38,631 nt of DNA from contig CAIXHD010000573.1 of assembly GCA_903919065.1 (NCBI GenBank), positions 1-38,631 on the forward strand, given 5' to 3'. Under the pieces are notes generated by a model that was given only the letters and a program-made list of their open reading frames with translations, had not been told where the DNA came from and searched no databases. This DNA comes from an uncultured Bacteroidota bacterium. Lineage in GTDB: Bacteria > Bacteroidota > Bacteroidia > Bacteroidales > UBA12481. Positions 23,548-32,057 of this stretch are shown in pieces (position 1 is the first letter of the stretch; every line of letters starts with the position of its first letter). A program made the translations under genes and the position numbers.

Positions 23548-25164
23548 ATGGAAAAATTTGTAATAGGACTTGATTTCGGGACCGATTCGGTGCGTGCTGT
23601 AATAGTAAATGCTGCAAATGGCAGTGAAGTATCGAATGCGGTATCCTGGTATCCAAGATGGAAAAAAGGTCTTTATTGTAATCCCATAAAGAATCAATAC
23701 AGGCAGCATCCGTTGGATTATCTTGAATCCATGGAAACTGTCATAAAAGAAGCCCTGGCTGCGGCACCTTCAGGGACAGGGGGTAAAATAGCCGGTATTT
23801 CATTTGACACCACCGGTTCCACTCCTGTATTAATAGATAAAAATGGCACCCCGCTGGCTTTAAATCCGTTGTTCAGTGAGAATCCCAATGCTATGTTTAT
23901 TCTGTGGAAAGACCATACTGCTATTGGTGAAGCAGCAGAAATCAACACATTATGTTCAAAATGGAAGATCGACTACTCAAAATATGAAGGTGGAATTTAT
24001 TCATCAGAGTGGGTATGGGCAAAAATTCTTCATGTTTTAAGAGTTGATGAAACAGTGCGACAGGAAGCGTACTCCTGGGTAGAGCATTGCGATTGGATGC
24101 CAGCTGTTTTAAGTGGAAACACAAAACCGGAAGAGCTGATAAGGAGCCGTTGTGCTGCGGGTCATAAAGCCATGTGGCATGAAGACTTCGACGGTCTTCC
24201 ATCCGAAGAATTTCTCGGAGCGCTTGATCCGCTCCTGGTTTCGTATAGAAAAAGGCTGTACACTGAGACCTGGCCGGCAGATAAGAAGGTTGGCATTTTA
24301 CTTCCCGAATGGGCTGAGAAATTTGGAATCAGCGGGGAAGTAACAATTTCAGCCGGAGCTTTCGACGCCCATATGGGTGCCGTAGGAGGCAGCATTAAGC
24401 CATATTCACTGCTTCGGATTATGGGAACATCCACTTGTGACATACTCATTGCTCCGCCTGAGGATATGCTTGGAAAATTGATTCCGGGTATTTGCGGACA
24501 AGTTGACGGATCGGTAGTCCCAGGAATGATTGGTCTGGAAGCCGGTCAGTCTGCTTTTGGCGATGTTTATGCGTGGTTCAAAAAAATAGTAGGCTGGCCC
24601 ATACAATATTTATCTGATCCTGCTGAGCGGGAAAGGATCAGTGATTCAATTCTTGACAGGCTTGCCGAAGAAGCAAGCAAATTAGCTGATGATGATACTA
24701 TTCCGGTTGCTAACGACTGGTTTAACGGTAGAAGAACACCTGATGCGGATCAAACTGTGATGGCAACCATAACAGGGTTAACTCTTGGTACTGATGCACC
24801 CATGATTTTCAAGGCTCTCGTTGAGGCAACAGCTTTTGGCAGCAGGGCAATTGCAGAAAGGTTCATTGAACATGGAATTCCAATCCGGGAGGTTATAGCT
24901 ATTGGAGGCGTTGCCAAGAAATCAGCTTTTGTGATGCAAACACTTGCTGATGTGATGAACACAGAAATCAGGGTTACCTCGGCAGATCAGGCATGTGCTT
25001 TGGGAGCCGCCATGTTTGCAGCTACAGCAGCAGGCATTTATCCAAAAGTTGAAGACGCTATGGATGTCATGGGACAGGGTTTTGATGAGGTTTACCGCCC
25101 AAATCCTGAAAAAGTTTCCTATTACAACCTGAAATATGTTAAATATAAAACATTGGCTTTCTGA
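23548..25164 (+). CDS. araB: ribulokinase (FGGY family)
   Basis: FVIGLDFGTDSVRAVIVNAANG; RWKKGLYC; AGHKAMWH; ATAFGSRAIAERFIEHGIPIREVIAIGGVAKKSAFVMQTLADVMN. Start at MEKFVIG (23548). Confidence 0.93.
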   Translation: MEKFVIGLDFGTDSVRAVIVNAANGSEVSNAVSWYPRWKKGLYCNPIKNQYRQHPLDYLESMETVIKEALAAAPSGTGGKIAGISFDTTGSTPVLIDKNGTPLALNPLFSENPNAMFILWKDHTAIGEAAEINTLCSKWKIDYSKYEGGIYSSEWVWAKILHVLRVDETVRQEAYSWVEHCDWMPAVLSGNTKPEELIRSRCAAGHKAMWHEDFDGLPSEEFLGALDPLLVSYRKRLYTETWPADKKVGILLPEWAEKFGISGEVTISAGAFDAHMGAVGGSIKPYSLLRIMGTSTCDILIAPPEDMLGKLIPGICGQVDGSVVPGMIGLEAGQSAFGDVYAWFKKIVGWPIQYLSDPAERERISDSILDRLAEEASKLADDDTIPVANDWFNGRRTPDADQTVMATITGLTLGTDAPMIFKALVEATAFGSRAIAERFIEHGIPIREVIAIGGVAKKSAFVMQTLADVMNTEIRVTSADQACALGAAMFAATAAGIYPKVEDAMDVMGQGFDEVYRPNPEKVSYYNLKYVKYKTLAF

Positions 25165-25390
25165 AAGAAGCTAAATATTTCATTTTTTATCCAAATTTCT
25201 ATCGGTTGAAATCAAATAAAATAGTGCTGAAAAGCAGAAAAAACAGAATTCTCTTTTATATTTGTGCCTGACGAATGCTTTTGAAACCTAGATACTACAT
25301 GTACTTACCTGAAAAATGGTAATAGACGGGAATTAATTTTCTACAATTTAATTTTTGTTCATTTATTGTTTAACCAAATACTAATTTCCT

Positions 25391-28300
25391 ATGAGTAGCA
25401 AACTTAGCTTGAAGAAGTGCTTCACTATTACGGTGACAGCATTTTTTATGTTCGCAAGCGTTTATGCACAGCAGCTCAAGGTAAGCGGAAAGGTCACGGA
25501 TGCGTCGACCAATGAAGCTTTATCTGGGGCTAATGTTGCACTGAAAGGATCAGGAACAGGCATTACCACGACTGACGGAAACGGCGCTTACACGCTGTCC
25601 GCCAACAGGGGTGGTGTTCTGGTGTTCTCATTACTGGGTTACGCAACCCAGGAGGTCGCTGTTGGTACTTCAACCACTATCAATGTTGCATTAAGGGCAC
25701 AGGCCAATGAATTGAATGAGGTTGTTGTAACAGCTTTAGGTATTCGCCGTTCCCAAAAGGCTTTGGGGTATGCCGTTAGTAAGATCGATTCAAAAGATCT
25801 GACGAACGTAGGTACTCCAAACTTCGGATCAGCCATGTACGGTAAGGCATCCGGGGTAAGAATCACTTCAGCTCCAGGGGGAGCTACAAGTGCGGTGAAC
25901 ATCAACATCAGGGGTATGAACTCTATCAACTTCAGCAACCAGCCGTTGATCATCGTGGATGGTGTACCTATCCGCAATGGTGAAAACAACAATGCCGGTT
26001 ACTGGGGAGACCAGAGAATCCGTGGAAACGGCTTAGTTGACATCAACCCATCTGACATTGACAACCTTACCGTTCTTAAAGGCGCATCTGCATCTGCACT
26101 TTACGGATCAGAAGCTGCTAACGGTGTTGTGGTTATCACCACAAAAAGAGGCACTCAGCGTCAGGGTTTGGGCATTGAAGCCAATTACACCTATCTGAAT
26201 GAAACACCTGCATTTCTTCCTCCTTTCCAGAACGATTATGGTCCTGGATATGATATGGGAACCAACGTTAACAATTTCGGCGCTAACCAGGATGGTTGGT
26301 TATTTGCCACTGTTGAAGGTGCCCAGATTCGCAGGCCGATCTATCGCGCTTATGCTCAGTTCGGACCAAAATTTGATGGCCAGCCGGTTATCGGATGGGA
26401 CGGAAAAGTTCATCCTTACGTAGCTCAGCCTGACAACTGGAAAAACCTTTTCAGAACTGGTTTCAACTCAACTGCTAACGTTGCAGTTAACAAATCCGGT
26501 GATTGGGGAAATGTTCGTTTCTCTTATACCCGTATGGATTATCAGGGAACACAAAGGGGTGGCGAACATAATCGTAACACATTCAATTTAACATCAACAT
26601 TGAATCTTCACAAAAACCTGAAGGTTGATATCGGTGTAAATTACATCAATCAGTTTACGAAAAACCGTCCTTACCTGATCAGCCGTATCACCAATAACTA
26701 CGGAGGTTTCCTCAGTCGTTTTGATGATGCTCAGTGGTATCTCGACAAATATCAGACCAGCAAGGGATATTATTTCCGCATGGCCAGCCAGCCAAGTGCA
26801 ACTCCAAATGAGAACATTCAGTATAACCCAAGGGCTACTGACTTGCTCGATTTCTTCTGGAGAACCCTTCGCACTCAGAACCTGGAAAAACAGGATCGTT
26901 TGATCTCCAATGCAACTGCAACCTGGACCATTCTTCCGGGCCTGACCTTCAGGGGCAGAATTGCTAACGATTTCACCGCTGTCGGTATTGAAAACCGTGA
27001 TCCCAACTCTGTACCAATCAGTTTGGGCAACTCCGGTGGTTTCAGCCTGAGCAACACCATGTATTCCACTTTCTACGGAGACGCTATGTTATCTTATGAT
27101 AAAAAGTTATCCGATGATATTGGTTTAGTTGTCAATGCTGGTTTTAACGGCCGCAGAGAAACTTACAAATCAACCAGTGCATGGACCGTTGATGGTTTGA
27201 GCACCGAAAACTGGTTCCACCTGAATGCATCTGTTAACAGAGGTTCTTCAAACGGAGGCGGTGACTATAACGAACTCCTGAAATATGCTTTCTTCGGAAC
27301 CGCAGCTTTCAGTTACAAAGATTTTGCTTTTGTTGAATTCACAGGTCGTCAGGAATCATCTTCCACACTGCCTCCCGGAAGCAACACATTCTTCTATCCT
27401 TCAGTTAACGGTAGCTTTATTTTCTCCGATGCATTCAGCATGCCAAGCTTTATTGATTATGGTAAAGTTCGCGTAGGCTGGGGTATTGTAGGTAACGCTC
27501 CTCCAATGTATGCTGCAAGCAATGCATACAACCAGGGAACAGTAAACGGTATCGTTTACAACACCGTTTCCGGAAGTTATGGTAACGACAAAATCAGACC
27601 AGAAGAAAAGCATGAATTCGAAGCAGGTACCGAGATGAAATTCTTAGGAAACCGCTTAGGTTTAGAATTTAACTTCTACAGCAATAAGATTGTTGACCAG
27701 ATTCTGTGGTTATCAGTTCCTACCACTGTTGGTGCCGGCAGCATGCTGACCAACATTGGCGAATTGAAGAACGTAGGTATTGAAGCTTCATTATATGGTA
27801 CTCCTGTTCAGTCGAAAGATTTCAAATGGGATATCCGTGGCAACTTTGCTAAAAACCGCAACGAAGTTGTTAGCTTGATGGCAGGTGTTGATCGCCTGAC
27901 TCATGCCAACATCGATGCAGGTGCTGCTTTGATTGTTTCCGAACCGGGCCAGCCGATGGGTGACATTCTTTGCTACTTGCCTAAAGTTGACGCCAGTGGC
28001 AATATGATCGTTGATCCAGTTGACGGTATGTATCAGATTGACTTTACCGAAATGAAAAAAGTAGGTAATGTTACTCCTGACATCGTTGGTGGTATTGGCA
28101 ACTATGTTGAATACAAAAACTTCTTTGTTGATTTCACAATCGACTTCAACCTTGGAAGCCAGGTTATGTCAATTGCCCGTCAGTATATGAAGGGTGCCGG
28201 TATGTTTGAAGAAACCCTGCAATACAGGGATGCAGAACATGGCGGTACAGCTTATTATATCAATGCCGACGGCAAGAAGATCGCTGACGTTGCAAGTGCA

Positions 28301-28720
28301 CCATCAGGAGCTAAAATCTTCAATGACGGAGTTGTTCTTCCTGGTGTAAAACCTGACGGAACACCTAATGATGTTATCGTTGATGCAGCTAACTACTACC
28401 TGAATACTTACACATGGGGTGCAAACCCGGCATGGGGTATTCCATACAGCCGTTACGATGACGCCGTTGTAAACAACGACTATATCAAATTCCGCGAATT
28501 ATCCATTGGCTACAATTTGCCAACGAATATTGCCAAGAAGGTTGGATGCAGCAATCTGAGAGTATCTCTGATTGGAAGCAACCTTTTCTATATCTATCGC
28601 ACCATGAAGGAATTTGATGCAGAAACTAACCTTGGATCCAGCTGGGTAAACCAGGCTATTGTTAACGGATCAACTGCTGCTACCAGAAGCCTTGGTTTCT
28701 CAATCCGCGCAAGTTTCTAA
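25391..28720 (+). CDS. SusC/RagA family TonB-linked outer membrane protein
   Basis: Carboxypeptidase-like regulatory domain (VSGKVTDASTNEALSGANVALKG), NELNEVVVTALGI, plug NINIRGMNSINFSNQPLIIVDGVPI, VLKGASASALYGSEAANGVVVITTKRG. Confidence 0.97.
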   Translation: MSSKLSLKKCFTITVTAFFMFASVYAQQLKVSGKVTDASTNEALSGANVALKGSGTGITTTDGNGAYTLSANRGGVLVFSLLGYATQEVAVGTSTTINVALRAQANELNEVVVTALGIRRSQKALGYAVSKIDSKDLTNVGTPNFGSAMYGKASGVRITSAPGGATSAVNINIRGMNSINFSNQPLIIVDGVPIRNGENNNAGYWGDQRIRGNGLVDINPSDIDNLTVLKGASASALYGSEAANGVVVITTKRGTQRQGLGIEANYTYLNETPAFLPPFQNDYGPGYDMGTNVNNFGANQDGWLFATVEGAQIRRPIYRAYAQFGPKFDGQPVIGWDGKVHPYVAQPDNWKNLFRTGFNSTANVAVNKSGDWGNVRFSYTRMDYQGTQRGGEHNRNTFNLTSTLNLHKNLKVDIGVNYINQFTKNRPYLISRITNNYGGFLSRFDDAQWYLDKYQTSKGYYFRMASQPSATPNENIQYNPRATDLLDFFWRTLRTQNLEKQDRLISNATATWTILPGLTFRGRIANDFTAVGIENRDPNSVPISLGNSGGFSLSNTMYSTFYGDAMLSYDKKLSDDIGLVVNAGFNGRRETYKSTSAWTVDGLSTENWFHLNASVNRGSSNGGGDYNELLKYAFFGTAAFSYKDFAFVEFTGRQESSSTLPPGSNTFFYPSVNGSFIFSDAFSMPSFIDYGKVRVGWGIVGNAPPMYAASNAYNQGTVNGIVYNTVSGSYGNDKIRPEEKHEFEAGTEMKFLGNRLGLEFNFYSNKIVDQILWLSVPTTVGAGSMLTNIGELKNVGIEASLYGTPVQSKDFKWDIRGNFAKNRNEVVSLMAGVDRLTHANIDAGAALIVSEPGQPMGDILCYLPKVDASGNMIVDPVDGMYQIDFTEMKKVGNVTPDIVGGIGNYVEYKNFFVDFTIDFNLGSQVMSIARQYMKGAGMFEETLQYRDAEHGGTAYYINADGKKIADVASAPSGAKIFNDGVVLPGVKPDGTPNDVIVDAANYYLNTYTWGANPAWGIPYSRYDDAVVNNDYIKFRELSIGYNLPTNIAKKVGCSNLRVSLIGSNLFYIYRTMKEFDAETNLGSSWVNQAIVNGSTAATRSLGFSIRASF

Positions 28721-28742
28721 TAACGACTAAACATTTAGAAAT

Positions 28743-30299
28743 ATGAAAAAAAGAGTTTATATAGCATTATTGGCCTTTGCTTCATTCGCGATCGTTTTTA
28801 ACGGATGCAAGAAAAGCGAACTGGAAACATTATACCCGAATCCGGGCCAATCCTCAACTGCTTCTGTCGAGAATTTCCTGACAGGAGTTTTAGCGAGTGC
28901 CAATGAGGTAGTATTACCTACCTATTGGAGATTTTTCGTTGTTGAACAGCCTACGCTGGGCCATTATACCCATACTATGGGCTGGATCAATTCGAAAGAT
29001 CAGTTTATTCCACCGGCAGCTGCTATGGATTGGAGATGGAACGTATATTATAATACGGTTACCCAATTCAGGGTTATGGAAAACCTGTACAGCAAACTGG
29101 AAGCATCAGCTCAGGTTGAATACAGAATCTTTATGATGGCTGCTACTATTTTCTTCTATGATCAAACTCAGCAGACTGTTGACTTGTTTGGTGATATTCC
29201 TTGGACCGAAGCAGGAAGAGTTCGTCAGATTGGTAATCTCGACGAGGCGCTTCCTAAATACGACGACGCCAAGACTATCTACACCACCATGCTGGCCGAC
29301 CTGAAAGTTATGGCTGATGAGTTTGCGACCACCCTCTCGGTTCCTACTTTCTATGCCGGTTTATTCGCGAAGAAAGATTTCCTGAATCATGGTAGTTTGA
29401 TTTTATGGCAGAAGTATTGCAACTCATTGCGCTTAAGAATGCTGATGCGTGCTTCCGATGTAATGCCGACTACTGAAATTGGCGAAATTCTTGGTAATCC
29501 AACTAAGTACCCGGTTATCGACAACAATGCTGAAGCCACCATGCTTGACGAACCAGGACCAGATCTTTATGCTGGTCAGGGTATCCGCTCGGCTATGGAA
29601 ACATGGGGTGTTTATGACATCGCTCCTTATTCCATGGTTAAGAACATGGTTGACAATGGTGACCCAAGGTTGGTGATCACTTTTGATCCCAATAAGGCCG
29701 GTGTATACATTGGTATGAACCCAGTGGACAATGCCACTCTTCAGAATCAAAAACTGACTGATGGTCTGGTTTCAAGGTATGATACATCATCATTTACCAG
29801 AAACACCTTGTTCCCGGGATTTATCATGACCGCTGCTGAAGTTAGTTTCCTTGAATGTGAAGCCTTCCAGAAAGGTTTTGCAACAGGAAATGCAAAAGCA
29901 GAATATGAAGAAGGAATTCATCACTCCATTGAAATGTGGTATAAAATCAATGCAACCGGTACTTACAGAACTCCTGTAACCATGCCGACTGCTGGTGAAA
30001 TTACAGCTTATCTCAACAGCCCTGCAGTAAACTGGGATGGAAATGCTGATAAAATGGCCTTGATTGGTACCCAGAAATGGCTGAACACCGGTCTGGCACA
30101 AATGCCACAAACCTGGGCTGAGTTACGCAGACTTGATAAGCCAGCGTTAGCCTTCCCGGAAGATGCAACCAGTCAGCAGAAAGTTCCGCCAGTAAGGTGG
30201 TTATATCCTGTAACTGAAAAAGATCTCAACGGCACTAACTACAATGCAGTTAAAGCTCAGAGCGATCTGAACAATAAAGTTTTCTGGGATATCAAGTAA
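28743..30299 (+). CDS. SusD/RagB family nutrient-binding outer membrane lipoprotein
   Basis: Lipoprotein signal FNGCKKSELE; DLFGDIPWTEA; WQKYCNSLRLRMLMR; AEVSFLECEAFQKGF; immediately downstream of susC. Confidence 0.93.
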   Translation: MKKRVYIALLAFASFAIVFNGCKKSELETLYPNPGQSSTASVENFLTGVLASANEVVLPTYWRFFVVEQPTLGHYTHTMGWINSKDQFIPPAAAMDWRWNVYYNTVTQFRVMENLYSKLEASAQVEYRIFMMAATIFFYDQTQQTVDLFGDIPWTEAGRVRQIGNLDEALPKYDDAKTIYTTMLADLKVMADEFATTLSVPTFYAGLFAKKDFLNHGSLILWQKYCNSLRLRMLMRASDVMPTTEIGEILGNPTKYPVIDNNAEATMLDEPGPDLYAGQGIRSAMETWGVYDIAPYSMVKNMVDNGDPRLVITFDPNKAGVYIGMNPVDNATLQNQKLTDGLVSRYDTSSFTRNTLFPGFIMTAAEVSFLECEAFQKGFATGNAKAEYEEGIHHSIEMWYKINATGTYRTPVTMPTAGEITAYLNSPAVNWDGNADKMALIGTQKWLNTGLAQMPQTWAELRRLDKPALAFPEDATSQQKVPPVRWLYPVTEKDLNGTNYNAVKAQSDLNNKVFWDIK

Positions 30300-30323
30300 G
30301 AAATCCTTGAGGATGATAAAAGT

Positions 30324-30356
30324 AAAAGGCCGGGGAAACCCGGCCTTTTCTTTTAT
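30324..30356 (+). terminator. intrinsic terminator after susD
   Basis: AAAAGGCCGGG-GAAA-CCCGGCCTTTT (30324-30349), 11-bp stem with GNRA-type loop, then CTTTT. Confidence 0.9.
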
Positions 30357-30410
30357 TGGTAGATGAGATTTTAAAATAACGAAGCCAATAATCACCTGAT
30401 TACATCGAAT

Positions 30411-30430
30411 CCGCCGGTTAAAACCGACGG
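30411..30430. repeat. intergenic palindrome CCGCCGGTTAAAACCGACGG
   Basis: CCG-c-CGGTT-AA-AACCG-a-CGG; core resembles the pntB terminator palindrome. Confidence 0.6.
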
Positions 30431-30464
30431 CTAATGATATTAGAATCCAATGCTCCCAACTCTT

Positions 30465-30540
30465 GTCTTCCGTCTATCGTCGATCGATCTTCGTCTTCCG
30501 TGTTCCGTCTATCGATCTTCTTCTTCGTCTACCGTCTTTT
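30465..30540. repeat. heptamer tandem array 3, GTCTATC/GTCTTCC-like, about 11 units
   Basis: gtcttcc gtctatc gtcgatc gatcttc gtcttcc gtgttcc gtctatc gatcttc ttcttc(6) gtctacc gtctttt. Confidence 0.85.
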
Positions 30541-30603
30541 TGTTATGCCTCACTTTGTTCGGCATGATCCGCCGGGGGGTGCTCACACCAAAGGGTTAGC
30601 AGC

Positions 30604-30708
30604 CTTGCGATAATCCTTCGGATTAAGCGTTTACTTTTCCCGGGGATCTTATCGAACAAGTTCGTAAGATCCCCGAAAAAAGCAAACGCCTGCTTCGCAT
30701 ATCGCAAA
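30604..30708. repeat. composite palindromic element next to tRNA-Ser
   Basis: GCGTTTACTTTTCCCGGGGATCTTA (30627-30651) versus reverse complement of 30665-30689, GCGTTTGCTTTTTTCGGGGATCTTA (22/25); inner CGAAC-aa-GTTCG; outer TTGCGATA (30605-30612)/TATCGCAA (30700-30707). Confidence 0.75.
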
Positions 30709-30718
30709 GCAGGCGTTT
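30676..30718 (-). terminator. terminator hairpin of tRNA-Ser
   Basis: Minus strand AAACGCCTGCTT-loop-AAGCAGGCGTTT (12-bp stem, 30684-30718) then GCTTTTTT, starting directly after the CCA. Confidence 0.8.
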
Positions 30719-30808
30719 TGGCGGAGAAAGAGGGATTCGAACCCCCGGTGCCCTCGCAGGCACAACGGTTTTCAAGACCGCCGCGATCGACCACTCTGCC
30801 ATTTCTCC
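30719..30808 (-). tRNA. tRNA-Ser (anticodon TGA), CCA encoded
   Basis: Minus strand GGAGAAATGGCAGAGTGGTCGATCGCGGCGGTCTTGAAAACCG...GGGGGTTCGAATCCCTCTTTCTCCGCCA: GGAGAAA/TTTCTCC acceptor, GGTTCGAATCC T-arm, long variable arm, CTTGAAA anticodon loop. Confidence 0.95.
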
Positions 30809-30984
30809 GAGACGCAAAAGTAAAAATATTTCTTGAATTTCCGACACCCTATACAATAAACCCTCTGAAAGCCCTACAAACACTGGTATTTCGTCCAAAA
30901 TATGGAAAAGGTGAGTTTTAGTTAGTTTTTAGGTGTTTTTTGTTGAAAAATGTTAGTAAAAAGCTAAAAAAACATAGGGCGGAA

Positions 30985-31015
30985 TTTGCTTAAGATCAAT
31001 AATGGCCTAATTTTG
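30985..31015 (+). promoter_or_regulatory. Bacteroidetes-type promoter for the HU gene (TTTG-N19-TAATTTTG)
   Basis: TTTG 30985-30988, 19-nt spacer, TAATTTTG 31008-31015, upstream of ATG 31058. Confidence 0.7.
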
Positions 31016-31057
31016 TATAAGATTGCAACTATTCACTAACCCATAAAAACTATTTTT

Positions 31058-31330
31058 ATGAACAAAGCACAATTAATTGACGCCATCGCAAAAGATGCAA
31101 ATCTTACTAAAGCTGATGCTAAAAGAGCATTGGATGCATTCGTAAAAACAACTGCCCATACCCTGAAAAGTGGTGGACGTGTTGCTCTCGTCGGTTTTGG
31201 ATCATTTTCTGTTTCGGCAAGAAATGCCCGTACCGGTCGCAACCCACAAACAGGTGCTCCGATTAAAATCGCTGCAAAAAAAGTGGTAAAATTCAAAGCA
31301 GGAACTGAACTCACCGGAAAAGTAAAATAA
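31058..31330 (+). CDS. HU family DNA-binding protein
   Basis: [66 protein letters not shown]. Confidence 0.97.
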   Translation: MNKAQLIDAIAKDANLTKADAKRALDAFVKTTAHTLKSGGRVALVGFGSFSVSARNARTGRNPQTGAPIKIAAKKVVKFKAGTELTGKVK

Positions 31331-31349
31331 CCGGCGTAAATTATTGACA

Positions 31350-31377
31350 GGGAGTGCGATGCACTCCCTTTTTTTTT
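31350..31377 (+). terminator. intrinsic terminator of the HU gene
   Basis: GGGAGTGC-GAT-GCACTCCC (31350-31368) followed by an uninterrupted T tract to 31377. Confidence 0.9.
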
Positions 31378-32046
31378 ATGGATGCATTAATAGATTACCT
31401 GTCGCAATTTGCAACTCCCAGAAGAGTTCAACTGTTCAAGGATGTTGCTGCAAACAGAACCAGATATATAACTCCTGTTCTGGAGGATATTTTTCAAGCG
31501 CAAAATGCCAGCGCAGTTCTTCGGACCTGCGAATGTGTAGGCATTCAGGATATCCACATCATAGAGGAAAGAAACCGCTTTGAGCCAATCGCAGATGTTG
31601 AACTCGGGTCTGCCCAATGGTTATCAACCTTTAAATACAATAAGCCAGGCGGTGAAAATATGACGGAGGCTATTCAAACACTAAAAAGAAATGGCTATCG
31701 CATTGTTGCAACTACACCGCATCTAAAAGAAGTTTCGCTGGATAATTTAAATCTTGCCAAAGGAAAAGTCGCACTTCTATTCGGCACAGAGCTTAAAGGA
31801 CTCACGGAACAAGCTCTATCTCAGGCTGATGAATTTGTCAGAATTCCAATGACAGGATTTACTGAGAGCTTTAATATTTCCGTTTCTGTAGCGATTGTTA
31901 CGTATACCCTAATGCGTGAATTAAGAAATTCGTATCTTCCGTGGAAATTAACTGACACTGAACAGAAGGAATTAGTGCTTGAATGGTTACGAAAAAGCAT
32001 CAAAGATTCTGAACTGCTGGAAAAAAGATTTAATTTTGGAAAATAA
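31378..32046 (+). CDS. TrmH/SpoU family RNA 2'-O-methyltransferase
   Basis: NASAVLRTCECVGIQDIHIIE; KVALLFGTELKGLTEQALSQADEFVRIPMTGFTESFNISVSVAI SpoU motifs. Start 31378 (MDALIDYL), because 31354 lies inside the terminator stem. Confidence 0.92.
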   Translation: MDALIDYLSQFATPRRVQLFKDVAANRTRYITPVLEDIFQAQNASAVLRTCECVGIQDIHIIEERNRFEPIADVELGSAQWLSTFKYNKPGGENMTEAIQTLKRNGYRIVATTPHLKEVSLDNLNLAKGKVALLFGTELKGLTEQALSQADEFVRIPMTGFTESFNISVSVAIVTYTLMRELRNSYLPWKLTDTEQKELVLEWLRKSIKDSELLEKRFNFGK

Positions 32047-32057
32047 AATCAGGAACT

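Noticed and set aside
25257-25264. TATATTTG as a promoter of susC
   Set aside because: Matches TANNTTTG, but no TTTG/TTG was found at a suitable -33 distance; too weak to list as a feature.
30543-30898. ORFs 30543-30794 and 30623-30898 (minus) as proteins
   Set aside because: They read through tRNA-Ser and its terminator; the GTGGSNPSFSAK-type peptide is a well-known tRNA-derived spurious ORF.
31354-31377. Upstream start of the SpoU methyltransferase at 31354
   Set aside because: The extra 8 codons are the terminator stem and T tract (MRCTPFFF).
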